From Isoetes taiwanensis (lineage: Eukaryota > Streptophyta > Lycopodiopsida > Isoetales > Isoetaceae): DNA of 64,000 nucleotides. Positions within the stretch are counted from its first letter, which is position 1; each line of letters opens with the position of its first letter. The notes below the pieces were generated by a model. It was not told the origin of the DNA. It searched no databases and saw only the letters and a list, made by a program, of their open reading frames with translations. A program made the translations under genes and the position numbers. Of this stretch, positions 24,340 to 37,400 are shown piece by piece. The stretch is taken from contig JAJEKV010000034.1 in NCBI GenBank assembly GCA_021234155.1, positions 11,496,697 to 11,560,696 on the forward strand, given 5' to 3'.

Positions 24340-25330
24340 CTACTGAGAATATAACGATGATTTAACATGTTTTCTGTTAGCATTTTTCTGATGGCATATA
24401 GTCAACTTATGCTTAAGTGACCAAGGCTGTGACGTCCCCTGCTCGTATATGATGCCTTTATCGTATAAGAATCTGGAATTCATCCCTCTGTCAACGCACA
24501 TGTTGACAGAGGTCGTCCACCTAGCACCGAACCCTTGCTCCCTGACAAGGAATCGATGGGGAAGAATGGGCGTATCATTCATCCCGTCTCCCTCGGGATT
24601 ATCCTAGATGTGGAAGCGTAAATAAACATAAGCACATATCACGATATACACATAACATAGCACCATATCATAACATCTGTAACGACAACATCAATACATC
24701 AACATAAGGGAAATCCTACCCAAGGCTCAAACTCAAGGGGATCGACTGACGGCTTGGGTCTCCAGAGGTCAAAGCAGACAAAGTTCATAATGATGGACTT
24801 GGCTGGCATAAAACATGGTCATTGGGTAGTCCGCTCCATCCACCCTTCCTATGCATACTTTGCAGAATAGGATGATAAGTCTTGGGACTTAATTGTAGCC
24901 TGCCGGGTGTATAGCCAAGGGGGCTACTCCAGGGTTGCATCTTCCCAGTCCCGATGAGGTAGGAGGAGATCACTCCCTCCAGAGGCACGCATGCCCATTA
25001 TAGGCGGCTAGAGAGCCACTGCTCGTCTATGACTTGAACCCCATTGAAGGTGACGCACCACCCAAGAGGTGTCGAGCCCATGCCTTGCCCATCGATGGCA
25101 AACCATCAGGCCTAGCCCCCTAAGATCCTCGGTAGAGTTTACACACCAGAGGGATCAATCTGTAATGGGACATGTCCTTCTTATCTGCCGGTCTAGGCCT
25201 GCCACCACAGCCAGACGGGCTCTTATGCACATGCCGCATTAATTGGGAATTAATGAGGCTATCTAGGTGCATCATCTACTAAGGTTTTCAGGGTCTCTAC
25301 CCCCCTTCCCAATACACAGCAGTGCACATA
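24340..25330 (-). repeat. Dispersed GC-richer repeat, copy 1
   Basis: Diverged but collinear with 41057-41910 on the opposite strand. Both share GGATGGAG(C/T)GGACTACC and CTATGCCAGCCAA-like blocks. Toward the end both have an open frame with a similar peptide pattern (NDTPILP ... GIIYEQGTS here; NDTSMPS ... YNGGIV there). It could be an LTR or UTR region of an unclassified retroelement, or a fragment of a repeated gene. I recognise no known domain. Confidence 0.55.
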
Positions 25331-25627
25331 GAATAGAACATCATCATCCATAGAACTGAAATCTTGTCTTGTATTATAATATTTTAGGGTGTGACCGTTA
25401 TCCATCCTGCCCTAAATAGGATGGCGCGATATGGTCAATCAATCCAAGGGCTAGAAAGACACGTCCAAAAAAAACCTCTAAAGATGGCTATGGCAGCCAA
25501 GCCCACAAACAAAGCTCTACAATGATCGATGCCTGCTGCCTGTTCTGGAGATGAACACTATCTTTTTTGAAAGGCTTACTTTTTATGATGGAAATTTTCT
25601 TTTGCTGCAGCTATTGGGCACTTGGTA

Positions 25628-26090
25628 AGACACTCTAAACTCTGTTGCTTTGTGATATATTTGTCTTAGAAACTTGACTTCATGCAAAGATGCTAATCAT
25701 CTTCTTTCAGGTGTTAGAGTTGAATCAGAGCGCATTCTTCGAGCACAAACATGCGCAATCCATCTTGAAACATCCACTAGTGAGAAATGGTGGATTTCTT
25801 TCATCATGTAGCTTTGCATTTGTAAGGAAGTGCGTGGTAAGAAAGGTAAGAGTTTAAGATGCTCTAAATTCTGTTTCTTTGTGATATATTTGTCTAAAAA
25901 CTTGATTTCATGCAAAGAGGCTAATCATCTTCTTTCAGGTGCCTTTGGAGCTGAATCATAGCACGTTTTTGTAAATCAAAGGTGAGCAATCCATCTTGAA
26001 ACATCCACTGGTGAGAAATGTTAGGTTTCTTTCATCATGTAGCTTTGCATTTGTAAGGAAGTGCATGGTAAGAAAGGTAGAATTTAGGGA
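25628..26090 (+). repeat. Tandem duplication of about 230 bp
   Basis: Two copies (about 25628-25855 and 25858-26090) share TTGTGATATATTTGTCT, CTAATCATCTTCTTTCAGGT and CATCATGTAGCTTTGCATTT. Each contains a good 3' splice-site-like TTCTTTCAG|GT, so they may derive from an intron-exon junction of an unknown gene. Confidence 0.7.
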
Positions 26091-26261
26091 TCTAATAAAA
26101 ATGTTGTTGCTCTTGCTAATCGCTCCCCTGTTTTATGTTTATGGCTAATCTGACCTTATCATGGTTTAAGAATATGTCAAACTACTACTCTTACTACCCC
26201 ACTCTCCTATTTTATGTTTATGCTTTTTTACTTTCACAGAGATGTCCTAATCTACTGGATT

Positions 26262-26790
26262 TTAAAATAGACCTAAGAGAGTTTGACCTAACATGTCTTT
26301 AGCATCCTCATATAAGCAATCTCGATTCTCGAAGTGCAACATCATCCCAGCTGTATCTACAACAATTTGACGAAATTTTGATGCATATACTGATGTTGGA
26401 CGAGAACCTTGCCTGAGATTACTGAGTTTTGCAGCAGCTGTGCGAAAGGAGCCCCTCTCTCCAGCAAAGGAGCAAACCAACTGAGAGCTCATCCTGCGAA
26501 AAGAGAACCGACCAATCTAACTTGTTCCCGATCTATGGGATACCTATGAGGATGGAGCTGAATGACAAGCCGAATCTGATTCAAAAGCTGTGAAGCTTAG
26601 CCCAAGTGCTGTCAACTTCTCTGGCAAGCTAATCTTAGATTCTGATGGCCGCAATGAGAGCTAGAAGTAAGTTCATCTGAAGCAACCCGTTGTCTAAGCT
26701 TTTTATTGTCCAACTGCAACTGTTGACATACTTGAACAAGCTGCTGGACTTGTTATAATAAAGTCAAAACCTCCTCCATACAGATGAAAT
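26262..26790 (-). pseudogene. Ty3/gypsy gag fragment
   Basis: On -, frames from about 26790 leftwards read as a retrotransposon Gag core. RLVIQLHPHRYPIDREQV and a WFAPLLERGAPF-like segment precede LSNLRQGSRPTSVYASKFR (26492-26262). Frameshifts and stops break it and no LTR or pol is evident nearby. It belongs to a different lineage from the other two gag types in this window. Confidence 0.7.
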
Positions 26791-26799
26791 TACAAAATA

Positions 26800-28548
26800 T
26801 GAGCAAAAAAGAAAATGCTTAGGATCAGAGCAGGCAAGAATCGGTAAGAGATTTCAGTTCAAATTGTCATGAAAATACGCGAAAACAAGGAAAATACACA
26901 AAAAAATACACAAAAAATACGCAAGAAATATGAAAGAAATATGCCAAGATCAACAGAAAAATCTGATATATGATAACAAGAATACAATGGTCCAAAGGCA
27001 AGCAAGAACACGAGAGAGATGCCTAGAAGGATTAAGACTGGCATTGAACCAGAATGGTTTGACAAGAACGAGGCGTCTCTATGTATATCTAGGCCGACGG
27101 TCAGGATCGCACTACTTCAATGGACAAGATCGTGCCAAGTGTCATACATGCATGTAGGTTTTAGAATATTCTAGAACCTCCTAGAAACAACCCTTCATAT
27201 GAAGAAAATGTGAGCGAATGTCTTCAACAAGTATTGGTATTGCACTTGGCCAAGATGCGTGACTTGCAGCTAGAAGGTTGTGAGTTCAGATCATGCCTTA
27301 TGCAACTATTTTTTTTGCATCCGCGTGATGTCTATCTTTTGTACATATGAGTAGAATACTCATATGGTACGAATACCCATATGGTCATCACATGCACGTC
27401 GTAATAGGGATCCACCCCTAAAAGTTATGTTTTGACTATTTTCAAACTTGGAAAAATTTATTTTTTTGAAATTGCCATGAAATACTACTAATAAAGGCAT
27501 CGTCTTGTTAGACCTCTAATGAGATGTGCATACTATCTTTGATCTATTGAATTCGACTTTAAATATATCAACTAAGACAACGTTGGTCCTCATATTTAAA
27601 CTCGAAAAAAGTAATTGATCTAGAGCAAATGGACCTTAAAATGCCAATCAATGCCTTTGCTTAGATAGAGCAGACCAACCAGATAAAAAAGATAGAGAAA
27701 AAAAGTAATCTAATGTTTGAACATTTCAAAAGAAAGATAAGCGTCTTGGCCCATTTTTTGTGTGGTTATTCAACAAATGCTTGATTCAGAGTTTTTGACG
27801 AGGTTAACACTTCCCTCATGTTGATGATGGCACATAGCCCTTGAGGTTGACATGCCAAGAGGTTATTGCTATGATCATGAGAGGGGAAGATTGACCTCCT
27901 TTAAACAACTGGTGCAGACAATAATTGACTTGAAACCTCCTGAATCTCAGGAGTGGATCTCTGAGGAGCGATGGGTAATGCCAAGATGTTGCTCGACGAT
28001 GGATGTCATATCAAGGGTCATTTAGGGCATTGGCGAATCATGTAACACAACAATGGCCTTCGTAGGAAAAAATGTAGATGGCAATCCAGGAGCAGCTCAA
28101 ACACTAGGCCGTATGTAAAATCGATAATACAAGGTATATGCATGTACATGAAACATATTAGATACTTTTGTCGAGTCCCATGTAATGGATTGATGATACA
28201 GGTAATTTAATTGAAGCGCTCATGGGTTAGACCAACTTGGTAAGCATTATGGAGATAAGTATATAAAACTTTTTACGTTATACAACATTGGCATCATCTA
28301 ATAGGTCCCTAACAAAATGGCATCATCCTACATTGGCATCATCCAATAGGGACAGGACGGTCCCTAACAAAAAGAGACTTGAACCAAGGAGCAAAAAGTC
28401 TTGAACACAAGACCTAAAAGTTCAAAATGAATAATAAAGTCTTCACCAAGGTGATCAATGACATTAAATTTTCACTTTTGGTTCATAGAAGATCATGTGG
28501 ATCAAAATCTTCATTTCATTGGGATAAAGGGAAGAGACATAACAATGA
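26800..28548. other. Intergenic DNA, nothing recognised
   Basis: AT-rich with no conserved frame. A GAAnnTTC-like cluster (TAGAATATTCTAGAACCTCC) lies at about 27163-27182. Confidence 0.45.
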
Positions 28549-29025
28549 ACTAGAAACGTGTGCCCGGCGATGCCGGGCATTAGTCATGGACGTATGAGGG
28601 CATTTATGTGCGTTAGTTGTGGTTGTGTCGTGAATGTGCACAATGCATCGAAGGCAAAAGTTCCCGAGGTACAAAAGATGTGTAGGGCTTCATGATCTGC
28701 ACACATTCAGAAGATCAATAAACATCCAAGAAGCATGAAAACCTTTGAAAAAAAACACATATACATGCAATATATGGACATTACAACGTTAGTCGAGGAC
28801 ATGACACTTACCTCCATCACAAAGCATCCGTGTAAACCACGTTCCTTGTGAACCTTTGATAGCAACCCGAATTCCTTGTCGATTTTGTACCCTTGAGAAT
28901 GCCACATATAATTGTCTATGCGTAAAGACATGTTTTGGAAGATATATCCCCACCTTATGCATTGTCTGGCCCTGGGACTTGTTTATGGTCATGGCAAAGG
29001 CCGGCCGCAAAGGGAATTGCACCAT
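28549..29025 (-). mobile_element. 3' portion of a Helitron
   Basis: On -, the end is a perfect 8-bp stem (TGCCCGGC, loop ATC, GCCGGGCA at 28561-28579), followed by a short spacer and CTAG at 28550-28553 with T next. This is the diagnostic Helitron 3' terminus (hairpin, then CTRR, host T). A Helitron-type helicase fragment lies just upstream in the expected orientation. The 5' TC end was not located, so the true length is unknown and may exceed this interval. Confidence 0.8.
28789..29025 (-). pseudogene. Helitron (PIF1-like) helicase C-terminal fragment
   Basis: The frame contains [18 protein letters not shown] and then [20 protein letters not shown], the last conserved helicase motifs of Rep-Hel proteins of rolling-circle transposons. 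The N-terminal Rep domain and earlier helicase motifs (Walker A and B) are absent. The sequence upstream, 29026-29150, is degenerate, so this copy is not autonomous. Confidence 0.88.
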
Positions 29026-29199
29026 AAAAACTAAACTTACAACCTAGGAGTGTCATAAACGACCTAACAAATGACCCTATCAAACAGGCCGTGGAATCCA
29101 AAACGATCTTCGTTTAGTACATGGAATGTCACTCACCCTAAATAGAGGTGGAAGATCCGACCTAGCCTATCTGATCAATGCAAAGATCCGACTCACCTT

Positions 29200-29480
29200 T
29201 CCAAAGCTTCCAAAGCTGAGGCGCCAAAATCAGACGGAGGGAATTTCGTAGCAGAGGAATAGGAATTTCGTAAGTGGCAGGGGGGAATTTCGTCTAAGAT
29301 TTTTCATTGAATGATGGCGTCCGAGTTCAAACCGAGAGCATTCAATTCTGGCAACCAAAATCCCGCAGGGGGGATGCAAAGCGGAAGGGAACGCCGCATG
29401 CGGCGTAAGATGCGGCGTTCCCTTTGGCACGGAACCCAACAACATCTAAAAATAAAAAAGATGTGGTGTTCATTAAATCA
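29200..29480 (+). repeat. GC-palindrome repeat, copy 1
   Basis: Collinear with 33060-33400. It carries an inverted repeat: 13-bp arms GGGAACGCCGCAT (29387-29399) and ATGCGGCGTTCCC (29410-29422). An inner perfect palindrome ACGCCGCATGCGGCGT overlaps the left arm. Confidence 0.75.
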
Positions 29481-32400
29481 ATACAATATGTGCCCAACAT
29501 CATCTATGCATATAAAATGGGATGAAATAATTTAGGGCTTGATTACTTTGTATCGAATGCATTAAAAGAAATTTGCATCAACATTTTAAAAGCTATTTTT
29601 ATTTCGAGAAATGAACTTGTGTAACAATTCATAGACAACACTATCTATGATCTAAACATTGTCAATATGGTATAATTGTGTAAGATGTCTAAACATTCTC
29701 AATGTAGTAGGAACATGCATAGCTTTAAAGTCATAAGCCATTGTAGGCAATCACATTATAGAAGGTTGAATTAGAAACCACCCAAATAGATACTACATTA
29801 TTCATATAACCCTTTCTATTGAACTTGCACGACCCTTAATTGTGCATGAAAGAGTACACAGCCACGTGCATAGATTAGTGCAACCATAGTACTGAGTAAA
29901 AGAACAAATATCCCAGCATCAACTAAATAGTAAATAAATGATCAGTAACTTAAGCCATCTGCACTGCTAACATTGTAAAATATGCCTGACATGTCAATGT
30001 AGAGGACATGATTTCTGCACCAGCATATCAGATATCTATTGTGATTAGTTTCTCTTATCACATTCCCTATTAGTCATACAAAAGGAAAGGCTATTATATT
30101 GGGAAAATGTATGCAAGATCATGATTGTAGAGCTATTTCTATGCCAGTTGAAGGCTAATCTACAAATGTCATAAAAGCAGAATGATAACATTGCAAATTC
30201 TGTAATATAAAAATGACAACATCACCATACTTAAATTTGCTCAGTTTCAGTTGCAATTTCGAAAACACAGTTTCTTTTTTTGTCTAGCCTTGGCAAGAAC
30301 ACCTAAGTCAAAGCTAATAAGAACACCATTATCTATAACTTTAATATTGCAGTCTTAGAATGAGCCCACATCTGGGAGAAGTATTGTAGAGGTTAGAGTT
30401 GCCCCAGCTCTTCTAAGAAGCCAAAAAGATATAGTCTGACAAATCAAACATGTAACAAAATCAAAGTAACTCTGATCATCAATTAAATTTTTAAAGGATG
30501 CCAAATAATAACTGAAAGACCTCATCCTCAGGGCCTACATGAAACGTTGAAGCAAAAGAATATGCCTATGGATCGAGCAAAAGAATATGCATAAGTATGA
30601 TCAAAGAATATGCATAAGCTTTGAACTACCTGAACTGTTATGTTATAAATTATCTCATGAATTTGGCATGATTCATTCCTACAAATGGACAAATCTGATG
30701 TGATCTATTCTATTTTTTTACCCTAAAAATCACAAATAGGGATCGCAATAAAACTCTCACCTCAAAAGGAGCTATAAGCTCTAACAAAAGGTGGTCTGTA
30801 GCACCTGCTCACAGTATTTGAGCAAGGTTGACTGCCCCAAAGCTGCATTTGCCAGCCAACATTATCAAATCGGAAACTCCAAATCCTTCGGCTGAGGGCC
30901 TTTAAAAATACTATGAGTTAAAATAAAGCAAAAAAAATGGGGAATCTATACCAAAATGCTTGCTTACCTAATATTATGACTGATGTACCCCTTTTAAAAC
31001 TCAAGTTCTAGACCACCACTTTTCATATAAATACCTATCTGCAAGAACACCATCATTTGCAGTATTCTGCAACCATCTAAACAACTGGCATTTGCAAGAC
31101 AATAATAGAAGAATGGATAAAAGATACCCTCATTTCACATCGGCAGAGAGAAGCTCCATGTGACACTGGCAGAGAGAAGCTCCAAGTGGATATCTAATTC
31201 TTGCACAGCTCGGTAAAGGAGAAATAAATCTCCAAATCTGTTGGTCAAATTAAGAATATTGTAATGCCATAACAAAACTTCACAAACGCACAAATGCACT
31301 CATATTTCTACAACTTGAATGTGCTTCAACATGTTTAACTGGCTACTATTTGTCTAACCTGCAGTGAGCTAAACTTAACACTGTCGATGAGTCTTGACTA
31401 CCAAGCTCACATGAAATGGGCACTGCCAATATAAAATTTCAGAATGTATACCCTAATGCTACAAATGATCCGTAAAGCAACAGGAGAAGAAACCTCACAT
31501 CCATATTCATATACTGTGTGCTCTCATATACTGTGTGCTCTGCTCTGTACAGCACAGAAGAACCTTTTAAGGAAATCACATAAACTGTAATAAAAGCTCA
31601 AATGCTATGCCTGCTTGCATTCTTGCCTACAGACTTGTTACTTGCTTGACATCATAGAAAGAGCACCAAACCAAGTGCAATCTTAAAATGTTGTCATTCA
31701 GATTGAAAATGAAGAGAAAATGAAGAGAAAGCAATCTTAAGTGTCAAAAGGAAAACATGGGATCAAGTACGATGAAGTAGGGCACCTGTTTCGCATGATC
31801 TTGCTTCAATTTTATTACTTAATAATAACACATTCTATTTATAGCTTAAGAAGCACAAAGAAATGCTCATCTTTGCAAAAGGCAAAGATCTGAATTGTGA
31901 CTGAAGCATCAAATGATTGCTATAAAGCTCTTCAAGTTGAGAATGAAACAAAACAAATATAGTTTGTTATGTAACTTGCTTGGTATTCAATCATTAAGCT
32001 AGTACTTTGACCTTACCTTTACTCCATGTCTGAGCAGAAAATGTTGTAATAGAAGCATGCATGGACTCATGCACTTAGCATTATCTCAGACCTTTTATAT
32101 CTATCAGGTTCAAAGCCAAAAAAGACCTCATGCCTTACCTAAATGGAAGTGAATTGCACAAACAAAATTGTGAGGCCATCCAAAAACATCGCAATAATTT
32201 GTATTCAGCCTTTCTGTTGCTGTATCCTTGTCCTTGGTGCTCCATTTTTTCTCCATAAGTACATTTCGGAAATGGAGCGGTGCATCTAAATCGCATCGTG
32301 CTATTACAGTCTACCATCGCACTTGTTATGGCAAGGAAAAATAGGACAAAGAGTTAACCCTTTCATGCACTGGTCGTATTTGAGGACCTAAGACGAACCA

Positions 32401-33059
32401 TCTTTCTTTCTACCAGCCCACCTCAAATATGCAAAAAATCAAAGACGGGAAAATGATATCTTCATGCATCAAAAGAATTTATCCCTAGAGCTCAAGCAAA
32501 TTTTAAAATAAGAGCAGAGTGATGGCATAGGTGCAGCAAGCATCCAAGAGCATTTGGACATTAAATAGCAATTAAATAGCAATCTGTGAGAAGGAGATGC
32601 AGATCATAGCATTACTTAATACACCCAAAATGCATACCGAATGTAGTAAATTGAATTTATTTAGAGAGGTGAGTATTTCACTTACAGGTTGCTAGATTTA
32701 TATAGAAGCCATTGTTTCAAAGCTCCAAGGTGCTGATGTTACTCACAGATAATACCTGTATTGCCAGGAAAGTTAGAATCCAAATAGGATCAATGTGTCA
32801 TATTCTGCTGCCAGAGCCTATATTCGAAGGTTGAGCTAAGAAAAAACAGAAAACTTAAAACAATATGAAACTTCTTGACGAAATCTTACATGCCAAGGTC
32901 GGCCATTGAAGCTTCGAATCCTGGAAAAAAATATTATCACTGGCTCAACATGATCTAACCACCTGAATCGTCCAATGTTGTGTTTTACCCGATGCTTGCA
33001 AATGGCCGAAGAAGATGGTGCTGCTGAAATTTCCAGGATCCCACTAAGTTGAGGCATCG
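29481..33059. other. Low-complexity intergenic DNA, possible unrecognised - strand exons
   Basis: No family could be recognised. On -, several short open stretches between about 33060 and 31130 have plausible splice borders, the longest around 32300-32135. More than one frame is open in each, and at least one in-frame stop occurs when they are joined. A partial tandem repeat of GGCAGAGAGAAGCTCCA lies at about 31143-31190. Confidence 0.3.
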
Positions 33060-33400
33060 AAATGAGAATCGTATGAGTTGAGGCGCCAAAATGAACTGAG
33101 GAGAATTGCAAAGGAATATGAGCTGAGGAAAATCGTAAGCAATGTTCTGTAGAGGTGCAACCCATCGAATTCAGCAATTGAATGCTGGCGCTCGAGTTCA
33201 AACTTCTAGCATTTAATTGCGGCAACTAATACTGCAAGCGAAAACTTGGATCCCGCAGGGAGGGAGACGCAAGATGGAAGGGAACGCCGCATGCGGCGTT
33301 ACATGCGGCGTTCCAGGCACAATAACCAAAGCTCTCCCAAAATAAAAAAGAAGATGTGGAAGCTGGTGTTAGCAGATAACAGACAAAACAATACAATACG
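33060..33400 (+). repeat. GC-palindrome repeat, copy 2, upstream of the CASP-like gene
   Basis: Second copy of the 29.2-kb repeat. GGGAACGCCGCAT (33280-33292) pairs with ATGCGGCGTTCC (33303-33314). It ends about 200 bp before the CASP-like start codon, so it overlaps the likely promoter region. Confidence 0.75.
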
Positions 33401-33612
33401 GCAGGGCCAGCTTTAAGGAAGCAGAATTCAATTCCGAAGCGGTGCCTAACTGCAAAAAAATAAAGGGCATCTGCAAAGAGCACAGGCTGCGTGAACACGC
33501 CAAGAAGGCAGGATGGGCCTGCGCTTAAATATTATGAGCTGTTCGGAAGCTCATGGTCTCGTTTTAACAGCAAAAAGCTTGGGATTTTTTGTGATCAGGA
33601 AGTCCGGCGCCC

Positions 33613-34483
33613 ATGGAGATGGCGGAGGCTAAAAATAGTGGCAAATCCGAATCCGCCAGGTTCCGGGCAGCCCACATTTTGTCCCGAATCTTGGCTCTCG
33701 TGTTTTGCGTCGTAGCCCTCTGCCTGATCGTCTTTGATAAACAGACCGTTCGTTTCCTCGTTTCTTTGCCTGGCCTCAAAACCCCCTTTTCTATTAGCCA
33801 TACTGCCAAATTTTCAGATGTAAAAGGCGTCTCGTAAGTTTTTTAACCTATTTTAGCCCTCACTATTTTTTGTACTTGCACTACACTAAATGAATGTTAA
33901 ACATGCTCCCTTCCATTCTTCTATTGTATTCGTCTCTGTGGACGCTAAAAAATCTATTATATTCTATTGTATGCCTTCTTCTTCTATTCTATTCTATTCT
34001 TAACAATGCTCTTCTTTTTCTTCTTCTAATCCATGCTTCTTTTCGCCTCGTTTTCCAGGTTCTACACTGCTTCTCTCATCCTCATTGTTGCCTACCTTTT
34101 CTTGCAACTCCTATTCGGCTTGTTCCAATCTCGCTCAACCTCTTCGCCTTCAAAATCCAATAGATCACGTTGGATTATCTTCTTTCTTGATCAGGTACTT
34201 TATAATCTTGCCATGATTCTCATGTCATTAATAAATACAAGACTAAAGGTTTCTTTTGTTTTCTTTGTAGGCCATGGCTTTCTTGCTTGCTAGCGCAGCT
34301 GCCGTGTCTGCAGAGGTTGGTTATATTGCTAAGCATGGAGAAAGCAAAGTGGGTTGGAAACCCACATGTCATGACTTCAAACACTATTGCACCCTATATG
34401 GATTTTCTTTGGTGAATTCTTACCTAGCATTCCTCGCCTTCTTACCTATGGTAGCCATCTCAGCTTATCACGCCTCAAGATAG
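33613..34483 (+). CDS. CASP-like four-transmembrane protein
   Basis: Member of the plant CASP-like (DUF588, MARVEL-related) membrane family, whose founding members organise membrane domains that template the Casparian strip. Three exons join in frame: 33613-33833, 34059-34194, 34271-34483, giving 189 aa, the normal family length. All borders are GT-AG. Four hydrophobic segments lie at about residues 20-42, 75-96, 112-137 and 165-187. The family's conserved Arg in segment 1 (ILSRILALV) and Asp in segment 3 (FFLDQAMAFLLAS) are present. A Cys pair (CHDFKHYC) lies in the second extracellular loop. The start is the first ATG in frame; a second ATG two codons later is also possible. The gene looks intact. 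Confidence 0.92.
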
Positions 34484-37400
34484 ATATCATTTTATGGAAT
34501 AAATGTTGTTTAAACACATTAGCTTTCATAATTTGTAACAATAATCATTATAAATATCTTAAATGTACATGTTTTGGTTTTTTTCGACAATGATTTGAAT
34601 TTTATTAGACAAATTTGAGAGTAGGGATAGTTTTCTATCGATAACAAATAAAAACATGATATGATTTTGATCCTGTTTGAGAATTTGTCTTTTTATCATA
34701 TTGAAAAACCTAACAATATTGGAGGCAATCCCAAAGCAATCCAATTACTTCGTAACAATCAGGAAAAGTTTGAACTTTGTGGGCCTATTTGTTTTAGAAA
34801 TGCTTTAAAAAAAATTTATATGGTCAATTTTTTTGTTATGGTCAATTTTTTTGTGAAGATCCCCAGCTTGCAGTTTGTTGTCTTTTGAGAAAATAAGCCT
34901 AAAGTATGTGGTTAATAAGAGCCAGCTTTTCTAATTTCATATTTATCTATCTTTCATATTTGCATATACGGAGAATGCAACAATTTAAGACATAAATTAA
35001 CTTAAAGCATCTCAACTACTATTATTTCACCGAAGTTATTTTCTTATATAAAGATCCTCACAAGCATTCCCTCCCCATGGCCCACGTTTATTTCTTGTTT
35101 GTTTTAGTGACAAATGTGTGCGCAAAAAAAGAAGGCTAAGCAAGGCACTTAAAATAATTTTACAATACCAAGGATGTTATTTGAACCGATTTCTTGTTAT
35201 AGAGATGTGCCTATCGGTAGAGTATTTGGAAGGATCTTGTATAAGAGGTAGATTATGCAAGTAAGTATTTGGAAGTCTATAAAGAGGTAAATGATGCAAA
35301 TCCAGAGTAGGCTTTGGACACTCTACTTATAGTTAATACCAGGAATGGAAAGGACTAAAGAGCATTTATGTCTTGGACGCTATGAATTATACTGTGAGGA
35401 GCATATTATATCTCTTTAGGGGTATCCTATGTGCAAGGTACATGCATATTGCTTCCAACTATTTAGTACTTTGTTTAACACGGCTTTAGATTCACATCAT
35501 GGTTGCAAGGATATAAAGCCTCATTGGATCTAGTAAAATAGTCCAACATTCATGGTGATAAGGAGGCCTAGTGCACATGTCTATTAATAGTTGCAAAGAT
35601 TATCTAAATTGTATAATTGTTATAGGCAAGATGTCTTTAGAATATTATCCTATATTCCTTCTCATTTAAGTGACATCTGTCTTAAGTTTGTCCAGGGAAG
35701 AAAATATAGAGAGGATTAAAAAAAGTGCTTAAAAAGATGCAAGTGGACACGTTGAAACAGGATGAAGTTCAGGTTCTTCGTTGGGGATAACTCGAAGCTT
35801 CATTCGACCGCCTTGCATCTGGAGCCTGGCAGGTTGCTATAGAGCAACAAAATCGGGTAAATCCATCTACTTCAGTCTGGAATTAGCTAAAGATTTAGAG
35901 TTTTTTTTTGCAAGAGTATTCTGATGCATTTGCTCTGCCCTAAAAACAGGGCACAACCGAATTCACAAGTTTTGGTAATGAAGCAATAAAGAACAGAAGG
36001 ATGGCCTTGCTCGGTGTGTTGTACACTGCATAATGCAAAGGCGATCTGGTAGGCCAAAAGGGTTTTTTTGGATGGCTCAAAATATGGTTCGATGCTATTT
36101 TTGTGGAGCCACAAATATGTGCTCCATATTCATATAGCAGAGTTTTCAGTTTGTAGCCCTTCCGGGCTTTAACTCAAGCACATGCTCTGCTATTAAGATT
36201 TGGGTTGCTACATTGTTGCATGATCCGACCAAGTGATGGCTAGATAAGAGTAGTTGGACTCTAAAAGTCAAAATGCAGCTACCATGGACGCTGAAAATGT
36301 GACCCGTTGAAAGGGCGACACAAAGTGAAACAGCATCGTTCAATAGGAAGACCTTGTGAAGGTCAATCTATGCTGAATAAAATTTAAATTCTTTTGTCCT
36401 TGCGAAACCGATTGAGCTGCATAATTCTTTGGGTTGTTTTGGCCTGGATAAGCTCGTAAACTATCTTGCTCTTGGTTCACATGAGAAGAAAAGCATGGAC
36501 CTATAAAGGAAGATTGTGGCACGACTTCTTCTACTTCCATGCCTTTCATTTCTTCATCATTCATGTTTTGCTTTTCAACTAGATTATCGTGTTACATCTT
36601 CAAGCACTAATTTACCTCCATTCTCATAGTGAGCAATTTCTGCACCCATTGATTCATCAGAAACAAACGTACCCGAGGCATTAAAGTTAAATTATTCTCC
36701 CCATTCTATACTCAGAAGGAGGTTTCAATGGTCTCCAATTCACATACCAAAACCTTATCACTGTAAAAACAAACAGAACCATCATAAAATCCTCCTTTAA
36801 TTATGTCCTCCTATTTGCTGGTGGTTTTGATGGCGTTGTTGGCGTGGTTTTGAGCTTCTATGTCACTTCCCAAAAACCTGAAGGTGTTTCCGTTAAAAAA
36901 AAACATCCTCCACGTTGAATTCTTCATCTTGGCGACTGAAGGATGGCTCTGGATCCCATATTGTTGTGGCACTCCATCAATGTCCCTCACGTTGGGTCTT
37001 TCTCCTGTCAATAGCATGTTGCCTGACGAATGTTAAGGCTGTTGATTGCTTCATCCATCCGAATTGCCCGGCATCTCTTCCTTTCGATCTTTTACATTAT
37101 GGGAGGGAGGGAATAACAAGAGAAATATATATGCAAGGCATGTAGCTTACACAGTTACAAATACTAAAATACTACTAAGGCTATTAGGTTCCCCTGGTAT
37201 CTCGAGTTACACGTATTTCATGGCAGTGTTGTCAATGTTCCTCCTAGCGCGATGATGTTTATGATCTATGTTCTCCTATTTGTACATCAGCTCGTGCTCA
37301 ATTGGTAGTTTCTTTGATATATTTGAGCTCTCCAATATTTGTACGGCACCACATGCTTTGCTTCACACTCTAACTAAGGATGTGATGGTCATTGATGCTT

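Noticed and set aside
28561-28579. GC hairpin as a transcription terminator
   Set aside because: Its position before CTAG|T and beside a helicase fragment on the same strand fits a Helitron end much better.
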